From contig NZ_BRLB01000005.1 in the NCBI RefSeq assembly GCF_027923465.1, positions 1-64,000 on the forward strand: a stretch of 64,000 nucleotides of DNA, read 5' to 3'. Positions 1-13,900 of the stretch are shown here, piece after piece. Source of the DNA: Vallitalea longa (GTDB lineage Bacteria > Bacillota > Clostridia > Lachnospirales > Vallitaleaceae). The notes under the pieces were generated by a model. The model was not told where the DNA came from, made no database searches, and saw only the letters and a program-made list of their open reading frames with translations. Made by a program: the position numbers and the translations under genes. Positions within the stretch are counted from its first letter, which is position 1. Every line of letters begins with the position of its first letter.

Positions 1-132
1 GGTTGGAGCCTTTCTGGAACCATCAAGTGGTAGGAGGATGAAACCAATCCACAGTATCTCCAATAGTATAGCATACAGTCCTTGGAGAGGGACTATAAAC
101 ACTACTACTATATAATACGAGGAGGAACAGTC

Positions 133-1128
133 ATGAAAGATAATCTGGTTTTTTGTGAAGAATGTAGAAATGATGTAACTTATACTATTACGGAAGAAAA
201 AATGAATGGAACTTTAAAGGGTGAGTCATATGAATATATGGGAAAAGTTGCTAGATGTACAGAATGCGGAAAAGAAGTTTACGTCGCTGAGATAAATGAT
301 TATAATCTAAAAGCACTTTATGATGTATATAGAAAAAGAAATGGTATTATTGCTCTGGATAAAGTGTTAGAAATATCTGAAAAATACTCAATAGGAAAAA
401 GACCATTATCTTTGCTATTGGGATGGGGAGAACAGACTTTTTCTAGATATTGTGATGGCGATATACCTAGTAAACAGTATTCAGATATTTTACAACAAAT
501 CTATGATGATCCTAATTATTATAATGAAATACTTGAACAAAATAAAAACAACCTAAAGACTACCACAACCTATGAAAAAAGTAAAAGAAAAATAAAAAGT
601 ATTTTAGGAATCAATAGTGTGAGTAAGCCAAAAATAGATGTAGCAATTAGTTATTTACTTAACCAATGTGAAGATGTTACTCCTTTGGCTTTGCAAAAAG
701 CATTGTACTATATTCAGGGATTTTACTATGCATTTTATAAAACATTTTTATTTTCAAATGATTGCGAAGCTTGGGTGCATGGACCTGTATATAGAGAGAT
801 TTACAATCGATATTCAGGGTATCATTTTGACCCTATTAAGAAAACAGAGGATTTTGATGTGTCAGTATTTTCTGTGTTAGAAAAAGCTATATTAGACAGT
901 GTTATAAAAAATTTATGCTGTTATAGCGGAAAGGTTCTTGAGAGGTTTACACATTCAGAAAGCCCTTGGATTGAGACACGTGGGGATTTATCTGTAGATG
1001 TTCCTTCCAATCGAATAATTGATAAAAAATTGATTGGAAGTTATTTCATAGCTGTAAAAGAAAAATATGATATGCTGACACCTGTTGACATTAAAGTATA
1101 TGCACAAAAAATGTTTGAAGAAATGTAA
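133..1128 (+). CDS. YgiT/MqsA-type zinc-finger, HTH and Panacea (SocA-like) antitoxin protein
   Basis: Start chosen at the ATG at 133, six bases after a GGAGGA site; an upstream ATG at 82 has no such site. The 331-aa protein begins with a four-cysteine zinc-binding pattern (C8-x2-C11 and C42-x2-C45) typical of the MqsA/YgiT antitoxin N-terminus. A helical DNA-binding-like segment follows (about residues 65-130). From about residue 165 a Panacea/SocA-type domain (formerly DUF4065) is recognisable by its TPLALQKALYYIQGFYYAF segment and the AWVHGPVYREIY motif. Panacea domains are known as universal neutralising modules in toxin-antitoxin pairs and sometimes as proteolytic adaptors (SocA). No toxin gene is visible downstream, so a partner would lie upstream of the window or be missing. 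Assignment to the family is firm; role as antitoxin is inference. Confidence 0.75.
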   Translation: MKDNLVFCEECRNDVTYTITEEKMNGTLKGESYEYMGKVARCTECGKEVYVAEINDYNLKALYDVYRKRNGIIALDKVLEISEKYSIGKRPLSLLLGWGEQTFSRYCDGDIPSKQYSDILQQIYDDPNYYNEILEQNKNNLKTTTTYEKSKRKIKSILGINSVSKPKIDVAISYLLNQCEDVTPLALQKALYYIQGFYYAFYKTFLFSNDCEAWVHGPVYREIYNRYSGYHFDPIKKTEDFDVSVFSVLEKAILDSVIKNLCCYSGKVLERFTHSESPWIETRGDLSVDVPSNRIIDKKLIGSYFIAVKEKYDMLTPVDIKVYAQKMFEEM

Positions 1129-1513
1129 TAGTTACTCAACTTCCTAACTTCAATTTGAGGGCAAATCCTTAATATGCACTTAATCTATACAAAAAACGGA
1201 CACCTACAGGATGACCCCCAGAATCACCCCACACAATCCCAAGAAATACTAAGGAACCAAATAAGACAAAAATAATGTAATATATAAGATGTAATACAAT
1301 ACCAAAAAAGCTCTTGTGAGGAAGTAACCCTTACAGGAGCTTTTTCATGTTACTCAATATTGTATTTAACTAAAAGAGATAATTGCATAATTCCTAATGT
1401 AATTCTATACAACAATATGTATCTTAGAATGGTAGAGCCAATTAGGCATGTTGTGCTATAGAAATAGGCGGAAAGTAATTATGCGATTGTCTTAAATGAA
1501 AGAGGTGAAATTA
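1129..1513. other. Intergenic region upstream of the Tc island
   Basis: This 385-base gap contains one clear hairpin terminator (1305-1345). The last 150 bases are AT-rich and must carry the promoter of the Tc operon, but I could not pick a convincing -35/-10 pair. No gene-like reading frame with a ribosome binding site was seen. Confidence 0.5.
1305..1345 (+). terminator. Rho-independent terminator
   Basis: A 17-bp stem (1305-1321 with 1329-1345, two G-U pairs) with a 7-base loop. The 3' arm ends in TTTTT. It separates the antitoxin-like gene from the Tc island. Confidence 0.75.
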
Positions 1514-1957
1514 ATGGATTTTACAAAAGAGAAATTTAAGCATCTAGATCAGTTTTTCACTAAGAATCCTGATATTTGCTTAAGAAGTATGAACCTGTTA
1601 GATGAAAAAGAGGTTTCAACCTTATGCTTTGACAGATTAAAGAAGCATAAAGACGAGCTTATGAACCTATTGAAAGCTTGGCAACGATTACTGAAAATAT
1701 TACCTGAAAGTCAGAATGAAGTTACAATCATTAAGAATCTACTTAACAAGAATCTGCATTCAGCAGTGCAGATTGCATCCATACCCAAAAAACACTTTTT
1801 AAAAGAGTACGGGCATCTCTTCAATGATTTGGAAGAAGCGAATACCATGTATCAGAATGCCCAAATGGTAAGAAGTCAAATAGCTGTTAAATATATGAGA
1901 TTGAAGCAGAACCAAGAACCTCATATCAAGGCTACTAGATTTCGCCAACAAATATAA
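1514..1957 (+). CDS. Detached N-terminal helical segment of a Tc toxin A subunit
   Basis: A 147-aa helical protein; ATG at 1514 preferred (AGAGGTG site 7 bases upstream) over 1496. The segment with NKNLHSAVQIASIPKKHF followed by FNDLEEANTMYQNAQ resembles the repeat pattern (SA-x-IA-x4-F ... A-x-IY-x2-A) that precedes the RSVLSPAAYL motif inside single-chain TcA proteins. The next gene begins just after that point with exactly that motif, 20 bases downstream, in another frame and with its own GAGGAG site. I infer that the TcA chain is encoded as two polypeptides here. No signal peptide or membrane segment is present. Similarity is judged by eye, so the family call is moderate. Confidence 0.6.
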   Translation: MDFTKEKFKHLDQFFTKNPDICLRSMNLLDEKEVSTLCFDRLKKHKDELMNLLKAWQRLLKILPESQNEVTIIKNLLNKNLHSAVQIASIPKKHFLKEYGHLFNDLEEANTMYQNAQMVRSQIAVKYMRLKQNQEPHIKATRFRQQI

Positions 1958-1977
1958 TAAGAGAGGAGTGTTAGGAA

Positions 1978-4900
1978 ATGAGTCAAGATAACAATACTGA
2001 TTTTTCAAGTTATGAAAAAATTTTTGGTGAGATAGATTTCAGAGAAGGCGATGATGCCAGATCCGTCCTATCACCAGCAGCTTATTTAGCTGATCTGCTA
2101 CAATTATATGAAGACGAATTCGATGAAGATGCCGATAGCAGTTTATGGAATCTGAGAAGAGAAGATATTCTTCATATACTTCTAGACGAAGAAAATACTT
2201 TCACTATGATTCCTTATCTGGATATCGTCAATGAAATATTGGAAGGAAGAGTAGAAGGAGATATTTATGAAGTATTAAAAGGAGCTAAGCATCCTATTAA
2301 TCTACCATTCAATCTGGAACATGAGAAGATAAAAAACTATTTAGCACATATGGAAATTACGCAAGAACAATTATATAAACTCTTCTCTATAGACAGTAAT
2401 GAGGAATTACGTAATAATAGCAATAATATAATAGCGAGAGATTATCTAGGATTATCGGAAGAAGCTTATAACCATATCTGCAATAATACAACTGGATTAA
2501 TACCTCTCTATGGTATTACTGGGGAAGATATCGAAGAAACAGATGACTTACAAGGTGACAATATAGATAATCTTACAAAAGAAGATGTTAATACATTACT
2601 TTCTGATGTGAAGAGATTCATGAGGAAGACTAAGATTACATTTAAAGAGTTACTGGACTTAATATATGGAAATCTTAGTGACAATGAGTCAGGATATGCA
2701 GGAAGTTTTTACTTGAATAATGGCTTATCAGGGTATGCAGCATTAGATGAGGAACAAGAGAATATTATAGGATTTACAAGTAGTGAGGATATGCAGACGT
2801 GGTTGAAACGAGCATATCTTTTTATTTACCTAGCTAAGAAGACACAAGTTTCATTCGTGGACTTAGATATGATTCTCAGAACCTGCTGCAACAATATACT
2901 TGATCAGGAAGCCATTTTACATATGGCATATATTCTGAAATTACATGAAGAGTATGAACTGCCAATTGATATGGTATGTGGACTATTTGTATCTATGAAT
3001 ACTCTAGGAACAGGTAATGAAGAACAGCCTACAGATTTATTCAATAGAATATATAATGGTGATATCACTGCCATTGATAAAAATTACATCCAAGTGACAG
3101 ATACTCTTCATCCTGAGTACGAGAATAGTGAATATGCTAGAATCGTTCCAGTTGATGAAGATGATCTCATGAGCGATGATAATATAGATTTTAGAGCAAG
3201 ATTGTGTAAAGCTCTTAAGATAACAGATGAAGATGTGTCAACATTCATAACAACTTTTACTGATAAATTGGGAATGGAAAGCTTAAAAGCAACAGAGGAT
3301 ATGCTATTGACTAATTTGACCCTTCTCTATAGGGTAGCTACTGTGACTGAATTCCTGGATATATCAGTAAAAGAATTATGCTATATATTGGATGTCATCA
3401 CTGATGATCCTATTATAAGAGTTCATAATGTATTCGATAGATTAATCGCTTATAATCCTAGTACAAGGGACTGTTACACAATCTTCTCAAGTAATGATGT
3501 GACTAATAATATTTGGCTAATGCAACTTATCGTATCCATTACCAAATGGATGCAGGAGAACGATTTCACTGGTGAAGAATTACGCCAGATAACACTGCGT
3601 TACCAAGTTATTGAAGAGGATGAATTGGAAGATGACGAAGAATCAGATGAGATGAAAGCTCTGAAAGAAGAGAAAAAAGCTAAGATTGATTTCTTGAACA
3701 ATCTTTATAACCAATTCAAAATCTTACTATTTGACCCAAAAGCATTAACAACTGATGAACGTGATGATAGAACTTCAAGGGCTGTTTACCGTTATATTGT
3801 AGGGCGCAACAGTAAAGTTGTTTCTGACAAGAACACAGGTCTTCTTCTTTGCAGTAAAGAAAAAGATATGGAGAGAGTTTCTGAAGTTGTATATGAAGCT
3901 GTCAATCATTTGGATCATTTTGATATAGAGGATTTCACTAATACTGGACTAGAAGAGAAGATACTCAGAAAACTTCTAAACAATCTGGTTTATAGAGGTT
4001 ACATCAATACGAAAGGTGATATCAACGAAAATACTTTCCCAGAGAATGTAGAGCATTTTCAGATCACTACTGATTTTAGTGTAATGAAAGATAATGTTTT
4101 TGATATCATATCTAATATCTATGAAGAGGCCTTAAGTCAAGAAGAATCTAGTGAAGATGTATTGATGTCATTGTATCCATCTGATTTTGAAGACTTGAAC
4201 CTTTCAGAAGGTAAGCAACAGGAATTATATGATAATCTATTATTCAATAACTATATAGATGAGGACAACAATGTAATTGACCCTGAGTTCTTTGGATTTA
4301 CACAGAACAAGTCATTGTTCATGGTTAATGCTGATATAGCAGACTATGCAAAAGAAGTATATCAGGTCATCAGAGACAATATGCAGAAGTTTACAGATAA
4401 GGATATTGTTCTGGATAGAAGTATCTTCGAGCATTTACCTATAAGCGAACTGGATATAGAAAAACTTATGACTAATCTACTGTTCAACGAGTATATAGAT
4501 GAAGAGCACATTATTCAAGATAAAGAAAAGATACTTAATACATCAATTGATGATTTCAGCTTAGCTATCGCTTATTATCCTTATCGTTTTGAAATACTTG
4601 ATGCTATTAAAAATAATATCATAGAAGTAAAAGATTATTTTTATAATGTGGATGATACTATGCTTAGAGGAGTAGCAGGTTATATCGTTGCATCAGACAT
4701 ATACAAGAACTTAGAAGGAACATATTTGACAAATGGAAAGATTACCTTAGAAGGATATGATTTCTTCAGTCAGAGTTCCAACATTGAATCATTTGATCTT
4801 GGTGATTATTTCACTAATATTGATGAAGAAATAGTCTTCAATCATATGAGTAGAATGATAGATGTAATTGATAGATTCAGAGTGAAACCTGCTGATTTAG

Positions 4901-7900
4901 AAGAGCTAGGATTAGACGAGATGGAACAAGAAGATCTCTTGGAAACGTTGGAAGCCTGTGAGTATACCTATGATTATAAACTCAATAGGGAAGAGATAGA
5001 TTATTTCTTGAATGTGAATAATGCACTTGTATTCAAGATAGAAAGATTCGATGATTACAACAAGGATATCTTCTTCTTATTACATGACATAGCTAAGGAA
5101 ATCAAACAGGAAATTGACGATATCAGTCAGATTCTTATAGGTCAGGCAATAATGCAGGAAGATATATTACTTACTGCTTTACAAGATGTATATGGTATTG
5201 GAGCCAATGAGATTAGTGTTGTCATGAATAATATCATTGGAACTAATAACAGCTTGATGGAACAATTCATGGGTCCTGTGATAGAAGCTGTTAATGTAAA
5301 TGATAGACTTATGATAGAACCTAAGAGCACGAGATTCAACAACCTCTATCGTAGAGCTAAGCAGATTGCTATATTGATAGCGAAATTAGGACTTACGACA
5401 GATCAGATAGAAGTAGCTTTTCATGACCAGCAATTAACAGAGAAATTTCCAGAGCATTTGATTTTGCCAGAAGGTATTGACACATTTGATGTCATCCTAG
5501 AAGGCGTAGGTTCTATGATATATCTCTTCACTGAAGATAATTATTACGCATATTCTGCTGATGATTATACCTATGTCAGAGATATGGCTACTACAGTTAG
5601 GGTTATAGAGGAAGCGGACGAAGAAGATGAGCTATATCAAGGTTTGACAGATATAGACAGATTCTATTATGAGTATAGCGAGCAAGGTATGAGCCCATTC
5701 TGTGTAGATGCTGCTTTTGTAGACTCATCAGATACGATTCACATAATATCAGGAACTGACTACTATTGTAAAACTACAAGTTCTGATCTATGGGAAATGA
5801 AAGAGAGACAATGGGGGAAAGTAGAAAACAACTTTTCTGATATAGACAAGATTGATGGAGCTTACGTAGATGAAGAAGGAAGGACTTACTTATTTTCAAA
5901 AGGCCAATATATCAGATATCTATTAGATGGGAATATCAATGACGAGATTCAATATATTGATGAAGGCTATCCAAAAGATATCAATAAGAATTGGAAGGAA
6001 GAGTTCGGTAAGGAAATCCATCCGTTTTTCCATAAGTCCATAGATGCTTCAATGGTGGGAATAGACCATAAAGGATATTTATTCAAGGATGATGTGTATG
6101 TATCTTCGGATGACTACGTACATCCAAAAATGATTATAGACAGATTTGGTCATGTGAAAAATAATTTCCAGAAAATGAGACATATCGATGCTGCTTTCAC
6201 TATGGATGACAGATACTATCTGTTTGCTGGTGACCAAGTTATATGCTATAGAAATAATATAGAAAATGATGGAGTCTATGTAGAAGAAGGTTATCCACTT
6301 ACTATTGATACATGGATGCCAGAATTACCTTACAATTTCAAAAAGAGAATAGATGCCGCTATCAATACAAATGATGGAGTTTCCCTATTGGCAGATGGTA
6401 AATCCATTAATATAACCTTTGATGGTTCAGTATTCCATGTATCAGGTAGCGAAGAAGACACATATAAACAATGGGGTATTGTCAAGAATAACATAGTCGA
6501 GAACAGTAAAGTAGATGCAGCATTCGTAGGATTGGATGGTAAGGCATATGTGTTTAGTGGAGATCAGTATTATCGTTATTCAGGAGAAGATTATAAGGTA
6601 GTTGATTCTGGTTATCCAAGATTCATATCATCTGATTGGGATTCATTATTAGAGGTAACAGCTGCATTTGTACTAGATGGAAAAACCTATTTATGTGGTA
6701 TGACAGAAGATGAGTCCATGAAGTATGTCAGATATTCTACTAATGATTATACCGTAGTGGATGAAGACTATCCTAAAGATCTAGATGATAACTGGTGGAA
6801 TCTGCCTTTCGCTTTAACGAAAACTGATATATTAGATAGACCTTTTGCAACCATTGATGCTATTTTTACAGATCAACAAGGAAGAACTTATTTATTCTCT
6901 GGCAACAGTTATATATATTTTGATAATCAACACAGATGGTGGTCAGAACCAACCTTGATGTCAGATACTTGGGGAGATATGCCATTTGAACAAATTGATG
7001 CAGCATTTACAGGTAAAGATGGAAAAGTATATATCTTCGCCAGTAAATATTATACAAGTTACAAGACTAATGATTATTCTAGGACAGATAGTAATGTACC
7101 TAGCAGAATAATGGATTATTGGGGTAATGTGAAAAATAATATTGCAGATACAGGTTTAGTGGATGCTTCCATGACAGTAAGAACAATTGCAGATGATCAA
7201 CTCAAAGAGGTTATTTACGTATTCTCAGGTAATCAATATTGTAGATATACTTTACCTTTTGACATGAACAGATATGTAGATGAAGGTTATCCTAAGAACA
7301 TAGCTGATGAATTATCTAAAGAACCTGGATTCGAGAATCTGGATATAGATTTCTCTAAGGGAATAGATAGTGCTATGGCTAATGGCAGGAATATGTACTT
7401 CTTCAAAGATGGTACATGCACCATATTGGTAGAATCAGAATCACAGGTTATGGATAAGACATATACACTTATGGATTATGAAATACCTGCATGTGCATTC
7501 ACTCATGATGGCAACATCTATATGCGTACTGAAAAAGATGGCAACTACAAACGTTGTAATGACTTGGAATGCTCTACTGGTATAACGTTAACCGATATTT
7601 TACCACCATTGCTTAGACCACTTGATGAAGATGGTGACGGTAAGCTTGCAGAAGATAATAGGAGAATATCTTCCATTCTTGAGGGAACAGATGGTAATAC
7701 TTATGCGTTCTATGAATTTGATGATGAAGAATCAGAAGATAATACAGGCAATATAGAAGAAGACAATATGTATCATACATGTTACAACTTCTTATCCAAG
7801 CAAGAGTACAGCATAGCTGAAGAGTGGGGATATGTGGATAATAATATCATCAAGAATGATCATATAGATGCAGGACTATTAGGTGTCGATGACAATACCT

Positions 7901-10900
7901 ATCTATTCAGTGGCAATCAATATGTTATGTATAATCATGATTTATCCAAAGAATATGGTTATATTGATGAAGTACCAAAACTCATAGAAGAAGATTTCGG
8001 ACTAAGGAATGTCAATATCGCTTATGTTATAGAGGATAAAACTTTCCTATTGGAAAAGCCGGATGAACAAGGAAGCTTCAGATACGTTCAATATTCTGGT
8101 AAGGATTATAGTAAACCTGATGTTGGGTTCCCTAAAACTGTTGATGATCAATGGTGGAACATACCCATTCAGTTTGTTATAGAAGGCTTCAATGAAATAG
8201 ATGCAGTATATGTAGAAGGTGACAACATCTACTTGATTCATGGGGATAAACAGCTACAGTATAATTATATAAAAGGCATATGGTCTTATCCAAAAGACAT
8301 AAACAAGATGTGGAAGAACATACCTCTAGAGAAGATTACTACTATGTTCAAAGGTATAGCTGATGCTATATATTTCTTCGATGAAGACAAATATGCCAAA
8401 TTGGTGGATGGAACTTTTGTCAATATCAACATAGACCCTGTTGAAGGTGAGAACAGAAGGACTGATACTTATGTAGAAAACCTTAACAAGGTATTTGGTA
8501 AGGTAGATAATAACATAGTTGAACTCAACAGGATAGATTCTTCTTTTGTAGATTCACATGGTGTTACTTATCTGTTCTGCGGGGACCAATATGTGCGTTA
8601 TTCATCAAGCGATTATAGATATGTTGACTTCGGTTATCCTAAGAAAATCTATGAAAACTTACGTTTTGAAAGAGGTTTTGAGAATCTGGACCATAAGATA
8701 GGTAAGGTAGATGAGGATTATAATAAAGAAGTCATTGTAAAAGCGATAATAACTAATAGAGGCACTATTTACATCTTCATAGATGATAAGTGTATAGCAT
8801 TGGCACAAGGAGAAATCAGGGAGATGCCAATAGGTCACTTAGGAAGAATTAGAAATAATCTGTTGGAAGAGGAAAAAATAGATGCTGCTTTTGGAGATGA
8901 AAATAGAACATTCATCTTCTGTGGGGATCAATATATCCGTTATTCACAAAAAACATATGAATACGTAGATGAAGGCTATCCAAAATCAATTGCAGCCATA
9001 GTTGACGAGGATTTAGGTATAGACCCAGCGAAATTCCAAGGAACATTTACTTACGATTTGGATGCAGCCCTATACAAAGATGAGAAATTATATCTCTTCA
9101 AGGATGACAAGTATTATTGTGACAATCAGATAACAGATATAGCCGCAACATGGGGTAAAATCAAGAATACATTCAACCCTGATGAACATCTGGATGATAT
9201 GGTTGAAATAGATGCTGCTTTCTTAGATGGTGAGGGCAAACTATTCGTTTTCAAGGATGATCAGTATATTCGCTACAGTCACTTGGATAATGACTATGTG
9301 GATGAGGGATATCCTAGAGATATTTGCAACAACTGGGGTAACATGCCAACTGACTTCGAAAAATCCATTGATTCAGCATTCATATTCGATAATAGGACTT
9401 ATATGCTGAGAGGACAAGATTACATACGTTATTCAGACCCTAATTATAAAAAGATGGATCTTATATATCCTCAAGTAATAACTAACAGATGGGGAGAATA
9501 TTCGGATTATCTATTGGGTGATGTTAAGATCATCACTGATTATAAATACATGGACCATATGTATATAGGAGATAATTATACCCTTACAGATTTTTTACAT
9601 CCACAGAAACATATTATAGAAGAATCTTATGAAGTGTTGAGCAATATATTTGGGTGGGATGCAGAAGAAATAAAATGGCTTAAGAAAAAGCATGCTTTCT
9701 TATATAGTGGATCGCCTTATGAAGTTAATTTCAATATAGAAATCCTTATGAAGATGCTATCCATCTTCAAGGTTACAGAAGATATAGATACTACACCATC
9801 CAAGCTCTATAGATACGTATGGTCATATATCTATGGAGACAATAAAGATCTAGGTGAGGCAGCAGAATATCTGTACAAACAATTAGGATTAATGAACAGC
9901 CAGAAGGATTGGGAGATACTGAAAGAACAGATTCAAGATGAAGAGAATATCATGAAACGAGATGCATTGGTACCTTATCTCACATATATAGAAAGTGATG
10001 TAAGCAATAGCAGAGAATTGTATGAGAAGCTGTTGATTGATGTGGATATGGATAGCTGTGCTAGAACATCCAGAATAAAAGAAGCTTTGGCTTGTATGCA
10101 ATTATACTTCCATAGATACTTCATGGACTTGGAAAAACCGGCTCTAGAGAATTTTGAAGATATGGATATAGTGAAAGATAAGCTGAAATCCTATTGGGAC
10201 TGGATGAAGAATTATCGTGTTTGGGAAGCTAACCGTAAAGTATTCCTGTATCCTGAGAATTATATTCGCCCTGAGCTTAGAGACACTAAGACAGAACAGT
10301 TCAAGACTCTTGAAGATGAAGTCATGCAAGGAGAACTGACAGACACATTGGTTGAACAGGCTTATAAGAATTATTTGGATTCCTATGATGACGTATCCAG
10401 ATTAACTGTTGCAGGTGGATATCGCTATAACGACGAAACCAATAACGATGATAGAATTATAATCTTTGGACGTACTAAAACAGAGCCAACCAAATATTAT
10501 TATCGTACTGCTACATTTATTGATGGTGACACAGAGACTGTTGAATGGGATTCATGGATTGATACGGAGCTTCAGATTGATTCACAAAAGGTATACCCAG
10601 TATATGCCTTTGGTAAAACATTTGTATTCTGGCCACAAGTAGAATTTGACAACAAAGAAAAAGAGAGTCAGAACGCAACAGCCAAAAGTGGAGATGGTGG
10701 AACATACAGTTTCGAGAAAACCCAGAAAAACGATAAGGTAATCAAGATTAATTTCTCATATCTCAACTTGAATGGTAAGTGGGTAATACCACAGACCTTA
10801 GATCAAGAGATTAAGATAACAGATCTAGTTACTAAATCAAAAACTGAGGTCAAGAGTCCTGTAGGTGTAGAACTTTTTGTACAAGAATCCAACAAATTGG

Positions 10901-13900
10901 ATTCAGACACTCATGACAATATTGTAATCAACTGCAGTTATAGTCTTCTTGACAAGGACTTGCTCAATTACAATATTTTCAAATCATTTGATACAGGTTA
11001 TGAACGAAAGAACAAGACCTTCCTATTGACACCAGAACTGTATACGGTAGTAAGCAACAACAATCCAGCTTATGATAATATGGGACAATCAGTATTCAAG
11101 ACCTTATTCGAGGAAAATATCGCTAATGAAAATGCTGTTGCTTTCAACATAGGAAAAGCACCTTGGTTCGCTTTTGACCATAAGGGCGGCAGTTTCTTAT
11201 GCAAGCCATCAATGCATAATCTGGATGATAACGAATGGCCTAAGACTATAGATTATTCGGTTCTAGGTGAAGATGTGACACATATTGATGCATCTTTCCA
11301 AGTAGGTGGTACTACCTATCTTATAGTAGGTGAGAGCTACTTCGCTTTTGATGGAGAGTTCATGGATGAAGAAGGGAACATACTTGATAATTATACTAGA
11401 GGCTTGAATTATGAAAGATGGGGACATATAGACCCTAATGAATTGAAAGTAAAAGCTGCGTTCACTATCAATAATTATACATACATTATTAGAAACGATA
11501 ATTATCTACGTTTCGAGAATGGTGAGTTCAGCCAGACACCAGTTAATTATCCTAAGAGTATTGAATTCTTGGAAACAGATATAAAATCTGTGCTTGGTGA
11601 TCAGCAATTCTATGTGAATTTGAATGAGATCAACATTGATTCAGCTTTCATGAAAGATGGTATTCTCTATGTTATTGATGGAAACGAAGTAATACCTGTC
11701 AATAGTCGTTTGAGAGCAGAAGATCTATTGACATATGAGTTCGTTGAACATCTGAAGGTATCTACATTGATAGGGGCTCTCTCCTTATCGGATAGTGGTA
11801 TAATGGTATATAAACGAAACGATAATGATGATTGTAGATTCTACTTCTGTGAATTCAATCTGAATACCAATAGATGGGATTCACATGGACTTCTTATTGT
11901 TGACCAGGATAATATACCAGTAGATATTGATGCCAGCTTCAGATACAACAATGATCTATATCTGATTAAAGGTGATGAGATCATGCAACTTAATGATGCA
12001 CCTTTATCAGATATCAGATGGGGAACTACACAAACTATTGCTCTTAGTAGATTCTGTGATATGAGTAGTGTAGAATCAGCCACTGTAGTAGATAATAAAT
12101 ATCTATATATGTTCAGTGACGAACTATATATCCGTTATACATTGAATGGCGGTAAATTGGGACAATACATGGATACAGGATATCCACAACCTATCAGCCT
12201 AATACCTATACATGCTTCATTTACACTGGATTCTAAGAGCTACGTTTTATATAAGAATTATTATAAGAAGTTAACAATAGACAACGGAAAGATTACGAAT
12301 ATGGATTACCTTGGTTATAAGAATATGGCAGGAAGTTTATTGAACATACCAAGTGAATTCCTGAACGGTATTGATGCAGGTGTCAATACAGGCAGCTATT
12401 TGTATCTATTCAAAGATAATGCTTATGTTAAGTATGACATAAATAGTGATATCAGACCTTATGAAGTGGAAGATGTACCTTATGACATCATTAGGCTTAC
12501 ATCAAGTACTTCTTATAAGTTAAGCACTAAGCTATTTACAGAAGGTTTGGATTCTTTCTTAGACCTAAGTACTCAGCAAATAGGTGAATTACCTAAGTTT
12601 GATGCCAACATAAGCAATACTACAACTATTAAGATTAACAAAGATAGGATTAAGATATATCCTATGTCAGAAACCCTTGATTTCGATAGTGCCAATAGTA
12701 GTTATTATTGGGAGATATTCTTCCATGTACCATTCTTCTTGGCTCAGATATTAAATACGGCTCAGATGTTTGAAGAAGCACAAAAATGGTATGAATTCAT
12801 ATTTGACCCAAAAGAGGCAGTTTGGTGGAAGTTCCTGCCATTCCTAAAGGCATCTGAAGATGATTTATATGGAATAGAAGATGATGACGACCAGACTCAG
12901 ATCAAGAAATATCTAGAAGACCCATTCGACCCTCATGCCATAGCTGCTCTACGTATCATTGCTTATGAAAAGGCGTTGGTTATGAACTATATTGACAATA
13001 TTATCGACTGGGGAGATCTGCTCTTTGGACAATACACAAGAGAATCTATCAATGAAGCACGTATGCTGTATATTCTAGCCTACGATTTACTTGGTGAAAA
13101 ACCAGAAGCCTTAGGGGAGAGAGTATTAACTGATGATGTGGATTATGAGACATTAACAAAAGAAGCTACCAATAATGAGGATAGATACGAATTCTTGCTG
13201 GACCTTGAGAACAAGAACAATCTTAGTCGAGATACATTATTACACTTATTCTCTGGTGGTACAGTTAATGATAGTTTAGTCAATCCTTATTTCTTCATAC
13301 CTGAGAACTGGAATTTTATCAGTTATTGGAATACTGTTGAGGACAGATTGTATAAGATAAGACATTGCATGAACATCATGGGTATCAATCAACCGTTACC
13401 ATTATTCCAGCCACCTATTGATCCTATGGCTCTTGTACAGGCTGTAGCAGGTGGAATGAGTCTATCACAGGCAGTGGCTGTAAGTGACGGAAGTACTCCA
13501 CACTACCGTTTTGACTTCATGATAAGCAAGGCTGGAGAATTGGCATCTAAGGTAAGCCAATTTGGTAATGACCTATTAGCTACCCTTGAGAAAAAGGATT
13601 CCGAAGAACTTAGTCTCCTACAGCAAAAGCAGGAGAATACTATCTTGACTATGACCCGCAAGATTAAAGAAGACCAGTTGCAAGAGGCTATAGAAAACAC
13701 AAAATCATTAGAAGAGAGCCTAAAGAATGCTGAGGATACTATAAAACATTATAATGATCTTTTGAATACAGGATTCATACCATCAGAGATAGCTCAGATG
13801 AGTCTTATGTCTATTGGTGCTGCATTCATGACAACAGCTTCTATCGCCAAATTCGTGAATATGGGTATATCACTCATTCCTAAGGCTATAATAGGAACGT

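Noticed and set aside
1261..1350. Possible site-specific attachment site bordering the Tc island
   Set aside because: The repeated-looking bases are a terminator stem; no matching direct repeat was found at the other end near 20 kb, and there is no integrase or tRNA.
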